From positions 248,001 to 312,000 of the forward strand of contig JAEXRW010000025.1 in NCBI GenBank assembly GCA_023454175.1: a DNA stretch of 64,000 bases, read 5' to 3'. The DNA is from Bacillota bacterium (GTDB lineage: Bacteria > Bacillota > Clostridia > Christensenellales > JAEXRW01). The notes under the pieces were generated by a model. The model ran no database searches. It was not told where the DNA came from and saw only the letters and a program-made list of their open reading frames with translations. A program made the translations under genes and the position numbers. Position 1 is the stretch's first letter, and each line of letters opens with the position of its first letter. This document shows positions 56,974-64,000 of the stretch, piece by piece.

Positions 56974-58688
56974 CAGATCACATCCTTTGATATGCCATCT
57001 TCATTCTTCAGCATGTCTACATCCAGTTCGATGATGATGGGCAGTATCATGGGATTCCTTTTTGTTTTATCGTACAGAAAATCCCGAAGCGTCTTTTTGA
57101 TCTCGTTTTTCAGGTTGGCCCATTCCGAGACATTGCGGTTCAGGCACCCGATCAAGGTTTCCCGGACCCTGTCCTTGGCCTCTTCCATCAGTTCCTCGGA
57201 TTCACGCACATACACAAACCCTCTTGATATGATGTCGGGGCCTGCTATCAAACGTCCGTCGGTTTTGGAGATGGTAACCACCACCACCATCAGCCCGTCC
57301 TGCGACAAAAGCCTCCTGTCGCGAAGGACCACGCTGCCCACGTCCCCCACACCGGAACCGTCTATGATCACGCTGCCCGAAGGTACGGAACCGCCCGTCC
57401 TTGCGCCGTTTTTGCTAAATTCGAAAACGGTGCCGATTTCGGGAAGAAATATATTGTCTACCGGCACGCCCAGGCTTTCCGCGACCATGGCATGCTGCCG
57501 GAGATGGCGGTATTCGCCATGGACCGGGATGAAATACTTGGGCCTGGTGAGTGTGATGATCAGCTTGAGCTCCTCCTGGCAGGCGTGGCCCGATACATGG
57601 ACCTGCGCCAGCGCCTGGTATATCACGTTCGCCCCTTTTTTGAAGAGCTTGTTTATCACGTTATCGACCATTCGTTCGTTGCCCGGGATGGGGGATGAGG
57701 AAATGATCACGAGGTCCCCCGGCTCGATATCGAGTTTGGTCTGCTCATCCGATGCCATGCGCGAGAGGCCGGCCATCGGCTCGCCCTGGCTCCCGGTGGT
57801 GATGATGGTGATCTGGTCGTCCAGATACCTGCCCAGCTGGTGCGGCGCTATCATCATGTCCTCATCGATGCGCAGGTATCCATGCTCGATGGCCATTTTA
57901 CTGACCGTTTCAATGCTCCTGCCCGAAAAGCATACCTTTCGTCCATACCGGGCAGAGGCGTCTATCACCTGCTGTATCCGGTGTATGTTGGAGGAAAAGG
58001 TGGCGACGATGATGCGGCCCTTCGCCTGCTTGAAAAAACTTTCGAATGTTTCTCCCACCCGACGTTCGGACATGGTATATCCGGGCCGCTCTGCATTGGT
58101 GCTGTCCGAAAGCAGTGCGAGCACGCCTTCGTTTCCCAGCTGGGCAAAGCGGTTCAAATCCATGACTTCACCGTCTATCGGCGTGTAATCGATCTTGAAA
58201 TCGCCGGTATGTACGATAAGGCCTACCGGCGTACGGATGGCCAGGGCTACACAGCCTGCGATGCTGTGGCTGATCCGGATGAACTCCACCTTGAAACATC
58301 CAAGATCAATCTTGTCACCCGGCTCCACCCTGTTCATTTCCACTTTTTCGTGCATACCCCTGTCTTCCAGCTTGTTTTCGATCAGCGCGATGGTGAGGCG
58401 GGTGGCGTAAACCGGCACATTGAGTTTGGCCAGTACATAAGGCATGGCTCCGATGTGGTCTTCGTGTCCGTGTGTGATGATAAATGCTTTGACCTTTTCC
58501 TTGTTTTTCAGCAGATAAGTAATGTCAGGTATCACGTAGTCTACGCCCAGCATTTCATCTTTGGGAAAAATCAAACCGCAATCAATCACAACAATCTCGT
58601 TGCCATACTCGAGGGCTGTCATGTTTTTGCCGATTTCCGATACGCCCCCCAAGTGTATGACCTTGAGCGTGTTTTTTTTCGATTGCAA
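56973..58688 (-). CDS. rnj: ribonuclease J
   Basis: This 571-residue metallo-beta-lactamase/beta-CASP nuclease has HGHEDHIGAMPY (about residues 74-85), HSIAGCVALAI, TGDFKIDYTP, the beta-CASP ATFSSNIHRIQQ and IPVHGEYRHLRQHA, and a C-terminal domain for dimerisation. It is both a 5'-3' exo- and endonuclease in mRNA decay and rRNA maturation. Its own promoter lies upstream, and it heads the rnj-ylbF-mltG unit. Confidence 0.96.
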   Translation of the reverse strand: MQSKKNTLKVIHLGGVSEIGKNMTALEYGNEIVVIDCGLIFPKDEMLGVDYVIPDITYLLKNKEKVKAFIITHGHEDHIGAMPYVLAKLNVPVYATRLTIALIENKLEDRGMHEKVEMNRVEPGDKIDLGCFKVEFIRISHSIAGCVALAIRTPVGLIVHTGDFKIDYTPIDGEVMDLNRFAQLGNEGVLALLSDSTNAERPGYTMSERRVGETFESFFKQAKGRIIVATFSSNIHRIQQVIDASARYGRKVCFSGRSIETVSKMAIEHGYLRIDEDMMIAPHQLGRYLDDQITIITTGSQGEPMAGLSRMASDEQTKLDIEPGDLVIISSSPIPGNERMVDNVINKLFKKGANVIYQALAQVHVSGHACQEELKLIITLTRPKYFIPVHGEYRHLRQHAMVAESLGVPVDNIFLPEIGTVFEFSKNGARTGGSVPSGSVIIDGSGVGDVGSVVLRDRRLLSQDGLMVVVVTISKTDGRLIAGPDIISRGFVYVRESEELMEEAKDRVRETLIGCLNRNVSEWANLKNEIKKTLRDFLYDKTKRNPMILPIIIELDVDMLKNEDGISKDVI

Positions 58689-58733
58689 AAAAAGGCCTCC
58701 TTCCTGTATTCTGACGAACTTTACAATAGAATT

Positions 58734-58762
58734 ATTTTACTTGAACGGTTTCAATTAATCAA
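58734..58762 (-). promoter_or_regulatory. rnj promoter
   Basis: On the minus strand TTGATT (58757-58762) and TAAAAT (58734-58739) are 17 nt apart, about 45 nt before the start codon, and a GGAAGGAGG ribosome binding site follows. Confidence 0.6.
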
Positions 58763-58773
58763 GCAAGGCAGCT

Positions 58774-61194
58774 TTAATTGTCATTCTGTTTTTTCTCCAG
58801 GTATTCTTTCACCTGCCTCACGGTACGCTCGCTGATGTCGGTGGCGTATTCCTCCGAAACGCCCTGGCTGAATACTTTGAGACTGCGGGTCTCCATATCC
58901 GGCAACACGAACGCCCAGCCGGCATCCGAGTTCAATTTGATCCCTTCCGGGATATCGCCGATTTCCGCCTGCCGGGCCAGATTCCGCATGACGTGTCCGT
59001 ATTCCTTCGGGGTGCACGGGATGGCGCTGTTCACGCTGTGGTACTCCGGCATGGCAGCCAGCATTTGTTCCAGGCTGATTCCCTCCCCGGAGAGGTGTTC
59101 GACCAGTTTCAGCAGGAACAGCACATCCAGGAAGTAGACGCCAAAAATCAGGTTTTCTTCCGGGTACAGTTCCCGCACAGCCTGCATCATGTCCCTTTCC
59201 GCTGTTTTGGAGTATACCGGTTCGATCCCCTTCTGTTTGCAAAGCAGTACCAGTTCATCGGGGATATTCACCGGCACCACGGCTTTTCTAAAAGCTTCGA
59301 TCTCTGAAAGGAGCATCAGTTTCAGACCCAGGATTTTCATGGGGTCGATGCATATCCCTTCCCGGGTCATGACGGGCAAATTGTTCCCGAAAGGATCCGG
59401 TTTGGCAAGTCCAAAAAGGTATTCACTTGAACCGATCATTTTCCGCAGGTCAAACCTCCGGAAGTCCAGCTTCATGATCCTGCATCCGGAAGCCTTGAGG
59501 CATGTTTCAGCAAAGCTATCTGAAGCATCCTCCGCCAGTGCAATGACCGGTTTATTTCTGTAGATCACGGCCGTATTGATCTGATCGATGATCCAGTTTA
59601 CAGCCTTTTCGTTCATCCCCTGCAGAGACTGGGATACTTTGATGCGCGTTGCGTCCCGGCAGGGTATGTCACGCCTTTCAAAAAGGGTCTGGATCTTCCT
59701 TTCCATGTCCTTGGATACCGGTATGCCCTTGGGGCCTAGCAGCAGGATATGGCCTGTCCCCTCATCCGCACAGATGCATACGCCGGCTTTGTATGGATGC
59801 TCGATCATGGCGGTGCATGCAGTCGGGAAGCGCGCTGTACCGATGTCATGGCACTGGATGCCCTGGGAAGCGAATCCTGCCGCCATGGCCTGTTTCACCA
59901 TCAATGAAAAAGGTGTGCCATCGTCGCACAGTAAAATGACCGCATCGGCTTCCAGGCAGCAGCCGAAGACCCTGGACAACGCAACGAGTTTCTCGGGCTG
60001 AATGGCGCCGATCCTGAACCGGATCATGCCTTCATAGATATCGATCGCCTTTTTGCAGTCGGCTTCCCAGATGACATTTTCGGAGACGATGCTTCCGGGT
60101 TCTATCGTTTTTTCAGGCCAGATCAAAACGTTTTGCCTGATATGGGTATCGGCTCCCGCGGAAGACTCGTCTCCCATCACGGCGCCTTCAAAGATGCGCG
60201 TCCTGTCCTCGAGGGAGGCCTTCCTGCAGATCACCGTTCCCCGTGCTTCCACGTGATCGCCCAGTGCCGCATCTTCCCAGATAATGCTTCTTTTGACCGA
60301 AGCGCCCCGGCCGATGCGCACATCGTTGCCGATGACGGTGTATGCGCCGATCTTCACATCGTGACCGATAAAAACATTGTTTCCGATCAGGCACGGCGCC
60401 TCCAACCGGATATCATCCGGCAGTGTACAGTCTTTGCCGGTCCATATGCCTTCCCTGACTTTTCTTTCACGGATCAAAGGCAGCCTGCATTTGCCGTCCA
60501 GTGCATCAAACTGGGCCTGTTTGTATGATGCGATACCGCCGATATCGCACCAGTAATCCTCCGTAATATATCCAAACATCGGCGCCGACCTTTTTAACAG
60601 CGAAGGAAAAACGTTTTTTGAAAAATCCTTTACCTCTCCAGTACTGACTTCATCCAGGACTTCGGGCTCGAGGATGTATATACCGGTGTTTACCGTATCG
60701 CTGAAAACTTCCCGCCAGGTCGGTTTTTCCAAAAACCGTACGATCCGGCCATCGTCACCGGTCACCACCACGCCGTATTCGAGCGGTATCTCGGCGCGTT
60801 TAAGGATGAGTGTGGCGATCGAGCCTTTTTCCCGGTGGAATTGTATGGCTGCGGACAGGTCTATGTCTGTCAGCGCATCCCCGCTGAAAACCAGGAAGGT
60901 GCCGTTCAGGTTCGTGCACGCATTTTTTACGCTGCCCGCCGTACCCAGAGGCTTGTCCTCGATGAAATATTGTATTTGCATTCCCAGTCCCCGGCCATCC
61001 CCGAAGTAATCGGTGATCTTTTTGGGCAGGTATTGGAGCGTGGCGCATACTTCCCCGATACCGTGGGTTTTCAGCAAACTCAATCCATGATGCATGATGG
61101 GTATATTCAGGATGGGAACCATGGGTTTGGGCAAATTACATGTGAGCGGGCGGAGCCTCGTCCCTTCGCCGCCTGCCATCACCACTGCTTGCAT
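58774..61194 (-). CDS. sugar-1-phosphate nucleotidyltransferase fused to a phosphomutase-like domain
   Basis: This 806-residue protein has an N-terminal nucleotidyltransferase (AGGEGTRLRPLT at residues 7-18, EKPLGTAGSVKNA, FLEKPTWREVFSDTVNTGIYI; short landmarks), a left-handed hexapeptide helix (about 250-370, IGNNVFIGHDVKIGAY) and a phosphomannomutase-like C-terminal half (about 375-800). Activation of mannose or glucose for surface glycans is likely. The mutase half lacks the phosphoserine loop: where TASHNP is expected it reads ICADEGTGHILLLGPKGIP, so it is probably not catalytic. The second ATG (61194) is preferred for ribosome binding site spacing. A 20-bp hairpin covers that site. Confidence 0.86.
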   Translation of the reverse strand: MQAVVMAGGEGTRLRPLTCNLPKPMVPILNIPIMHHGLSLLKTHGIGEVCATLQYLPKKITDYFGDGRGLGMQIQYFIEDKPLGTAGSVKNACTNLNGTFLVFSGDALTDIDLSAAIQFHREKGSIATLILKRAEIPLEYGVVVTGDDGRIVRFLEKPTWREVFSDTVNTGIYILEPEVLDEVSTGEVKDFSKNVFPSLLKRSAPMFGYITEDYWCDIGGIASYKQAQFDALDGKCRLPLIRERKVREGIWTGKDCTLPDDIRLEAPCLIGNNVFIGHDVKIGAYTVIGNDVRIGRGASVKRSIIWEDAALGDHVEARGTVICRKASLEDRTRIFEGAVMGDESSAGADTHIRQNVLIWPEKTIEPGSIVSENVIWEADCKKAIDIYEGMIRFRIGAIQPEKLVALSRVFGCCLEADAVILLCDDGTPFSLMVKQAMAAGFASQGIQCHDIGTARFPTACTAMIEHPYKAGVCICADEGTGHILLLGPKGIPVSKDMERKIQTLFERRDIPCRDATRIKVSQSLQGMNEKAVNWIIDQINTAVIYRNKPVIALAEDASDSFAETCLKASGCRIMKLDFRRFDLRKMIGSSEYLFGLAKPDPFGNNLPVMTREGICIDPMKILGLKLMLLSEIEAFRKAVVPVNIPDELVLLCKQKGIEPVYSKTAERDMMQAVRELYPEENLIFGVYFLDVLFLLKLVEHLSGEGISLEQMLAAMPEYHSVNSAIPCTPKEYGHVMRNLARQAEIGDIPEGIKLNSDAGWAFVLPDMETRSLKVFSQGVSEEYATDISERTVRQVKEYLEKKQNDN

Positions 61195-61195
61195 C

Positions 61196-61247
61196 ATATC
61201 CCCCCGTTCAGCTTCTTTTTATTATTTGAAGCCGGACGGGGGGATAT
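61196..61247 (-). promoter_or_regulatory. 20-bp hairpin burying the ribosome binding site of the nucleotidyltransferase gene
   Basis: Arms 61228-61247 and 61196-61215 pair over a 12-nt A/T loop with, on the minus RNA, one mismatch and one G-U pair. The 3' arm contains the whole GGGGGG ribosome binding site and touches the first ATG. No U-tract follows, so this is not a usual terminator. It looks like a translational switch or RNA-thermometer-like element. Confidence 0.6.
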
Positions 61248-61299
61248 TCTTTGTCAGACGAATGGAAATGATTGAATAGCTGACGTCATTTGATCCATT

Positions 61300-62688
<1,389 letters not shown>

Positions 62689-62703
62689 CTTTTATTCACG
62701 CTC

Positions 62704-63234
62704 CTACACTTCCTCGATGGTAATATTGTCATTTGTAAAGACGCATATGCTGCTGGCGATGATCATGGCCTTGTGGACGATATCCTTTACGCCCAAGTCG
62801 GTATTTTCCACCATGGCCCGCGCGGCTGCCAAAGCGAAAGAACCGCCCGAGCCGATCGCGACCACACCGTCATCGGGCTCGATCACTTCCCCGCTGCCGC
62901 TGATGATCAAAAGATGCTCGTCGTTTGCTGCGATGAGCATGGCTTCCAGCCTGCGGAGCACCTTGTCATTGCGCCATTCCTGCGCCAGCTCCACGGCTGC
63001 ACGCTGAAGGCTGCCCCCAAACTGTTCGAGTTTGCCCTCAAAGCGTTCACACAGGGTGAATGCGTCGGCTACAGAGCCTGCAAACCCCACCACGACTTTG
63101 TCATGGTACAGGCGCCGGACTTTTTTGGCTGTATGCTTCATGATGGTATTCTGGTTGAAAGTGACCTGGCCGTCCCCTGCCACTGCGCATTTGCCGTTTT
63201 TCCGAACGGCTACGATGGTTGTTCCTTCGTACAT
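62704..63234 (-). CDS. hslV: HslV (ClpQ) peptidase
   Basis: This 176-residue proteasome-like subunit has a four-residue leader MYEG followed by TTIVAVRKNGK, so Thr5 is the expected catalytic N-terminus after processing. It has GGSLQRAAVELAQEWR and GSGGSFALAAARAMVEN further on. It degrades proteins unfolded by HslU. It overlaps the trmFO end by 25 nt. Confidence 0.97.
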   Translation of the reverse strand: MYEGTTIVAVRKNGKCAVAGDGQVTFNQNTIMKHTAKKVRRLYHDKVVVGFAGSVADAFTLCERFEGKLEQFGGSLQRAAVELAQEWRNDKVLRRLEAMLIAANDEHLLIISGSGEVIEPDDGVVAIGSGGSFALAAARAMVENTDLGVKDIVHKAMIIASSICVFTNDNITIEEV

Positions 63235-64000
63235 TTCTCCATCTCCCCATTTACTTGGATTATATCTGTTTCAATATATTCTTCGATAGCTTTTATTATT
63301 TTCACGGATCGCTCCGTGTAATGTGCATACTTGGCTTTTTTGCTGCCATACCGTTTAGCCTCCGCAGCCACGATGCCGAAGTTTGCATTCATCGGCTGAA
63401 AATCCCGCGCAGGATGGTTCACCACATAATTCACCAGGGCCCCCAGCACTGTTTCCCGCGGAAACGGCGGAGGGGTTTTTCCTTTTATCCTGCATCCCAT
63501 CATGATGCCCGCATACATCCCGCTGGCTGCGGACTCCACATAACCTTCAACGCCCGTGAGCTGGCCCGCAAAAAAGATACCGGGGCGCTCCTTCAGCGAT
63601 AAATCCATATTCAAAGCACCGGGCGAACGGATATACGTATTCCTGTGCATCACACCGTATCGCGCAAAACGGACGTTTTCCAGGCCCGGGATCATGGAAA
63701 ACACGCGCCTTTGCTCGGGCAGCTTCAGCCTTGTCTGGAAGCCGACCATGTTGTACAGCGAGGCAGCGGTATCGTCCTGCCGCAGCTGCACCACTGCAAA
63801 CGGTTCCTTCCCCGTCCTCGGATCGATCAGCCCTTTGGGCCTCAAAGGACCGTACGCAAGCGTCAGGTACCCTCTTTTGGCCAGCGATTCCACCGGCATG
63901 CATGCTTCGAATACCTTCTGCTCCTCAAACCCTTGTACGGGGACTGTTTCGGCTTCGACCAGGGCTTTTACGAACCCATCGTATTCCGTTTCATTCATGG
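63210..64000 (-). CDS. trmFO: tRNA (uracil-5-)-methyltransferase TrmFO, C-terminal part
   Basis: About 263 codons are present, and the gene runs off the window. It has LKERPGIFFAGQLTGVEGYVESAASG (landmark GQLTGVEGYVESAASG), KTPPPFPRETVLGALVNYV, and QPMNANFGIV, diagnostic of TrmFO. TrmFO uses methylenetetrahydrofolate and FAD to make m5U54 in tRNA. The N-terminal FAD-binding motif lies outside. In many Firmicutes xerC follows trmFO before hslV; here hslV follows directly. Confidence 0.95.
   Translation of the reverse strand, partial: MNETEYDGFVKALVEAETVPVQGFEEQKVFEACMPVESLAKRGYLTLAYGPLRPKGLIDPRTGKEPFAVVQLRQDDTAASLYNMVGFQTRLKLPEQRRVFSMIPGLENVRFARYGVMHRNTYIRSPGALNMDLSLKERPGIFFAGQLTGVEGYVESAASGMYAGIMMGCRIKGKTPPPFPRETVLGALVNYVVNHPARDFQPMNANFGIVAAEAKRYGSKKAKYAHYTERSVKIIKAIEEYIETDIIQVNGEMEKCTKEQPS

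Overview
The window looks like chromosomal core from an anaerobic, endospore-forming member of the Firmicutes (class Clostridia). It carries the whole spoIIIAA-AH operon, spo0A, spoIVB, spoIIM, an uninterrupted sigK and gerW. It also has the clostridial IspH-ribosomal protein S1 fusion, a HutP-family gene beside cmk, and the Asp23/AmaP/DUF2273 trio. Gene starts often use TTG behind strong GGAGG-like ribosome binding sites. I see no phage, insertion sequence, CRISPR array or rRNA. The genus cannot be named from sequence reading alone.

Layout. 1-3.1 kb: a MacAB-like efflux operon (permease cut by the window edge) with a divergent TetR regulator. 3.1-5.3 kb: a cysteine-rich small protein divergent from lexA across a shared SOS box, then an array of Spo0A-box-like repeats, a divergent Lgt relative and a DUF4190 protein. 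5.3-13.8 kb (minus): miaB-mutS-mutL-miaA-hfq-ynbB, one operon behind a sigma-A-like promoter. 14.0-14.7 kb (plus): seven tRNA genes (Pro, Glu, Met, Asp, Thr, Tyr, Leu) with promoter and terminator. 14.7-16.7 kb: DsrE, a micro-ORF, DUF2284 and a lysophospholipase-like hydrolase. 16.8-23.7 kb (minus): ispH-rpsA fusion, plsC, cmk, hutP-like, yhiN-like, rpiR-like, surE. 23.7-32.2 kb (minus): pseudouridine synthase, a DacF-like carboxypeptidase, gerW, DUF2953, scpB, scpA, M50 protease, a second carboxypeptidase, punA and deoB.

32.2-46.6 kb (minus) is the centrepiece. In transcription order it reads asp23-amaP-DUF2273-nusB-tsaD-like-xseA-xseB-[OLE RNA]-oapA-dxs-tlyA-nadK-argR-recN-spoIVB-spo0A-spoIIM. 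A roughly 570-nt non-coding stretch between xseB and a 181-residue membrane protein with a DxxxD motif is, by synteny, structure and partner protein, an OLE (ornate, large, extremophilic) RNA gene with its OapA partner. It has its own sigma-A-like promoter (TTGAAA-17-TAATAT), and a long-range helix pairs its two ends.

46.6-51.5 kb (minus): spoIIIAA-AH, the mother-cell side of the feeding-tube/secretion complex. 51.6-58.7 kb (minus): ribonuclease J, YlbF, MltG, SigK, an endonuclease IV-like protein, an M24 peptidase, EF-P and a CD1247-type protein. 58.7-64 kb (minus): the 3' part of trmFO, hslV, hslU, and a nucleotidyltransferase fused to a phosphomutase-like domain that has lost its catalytic serine loop.

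Besides OLE, the main unexplained signals are regulatory: the TGTCGAA-type array behind lexA, and three hairpins that bury the ribosome binding site or abut the start codon of a carboxypeptidase gene, sigK and the sugar nucleotidyltransferase gene. All promoters, operators and hairpins were found by eye and are unscored.
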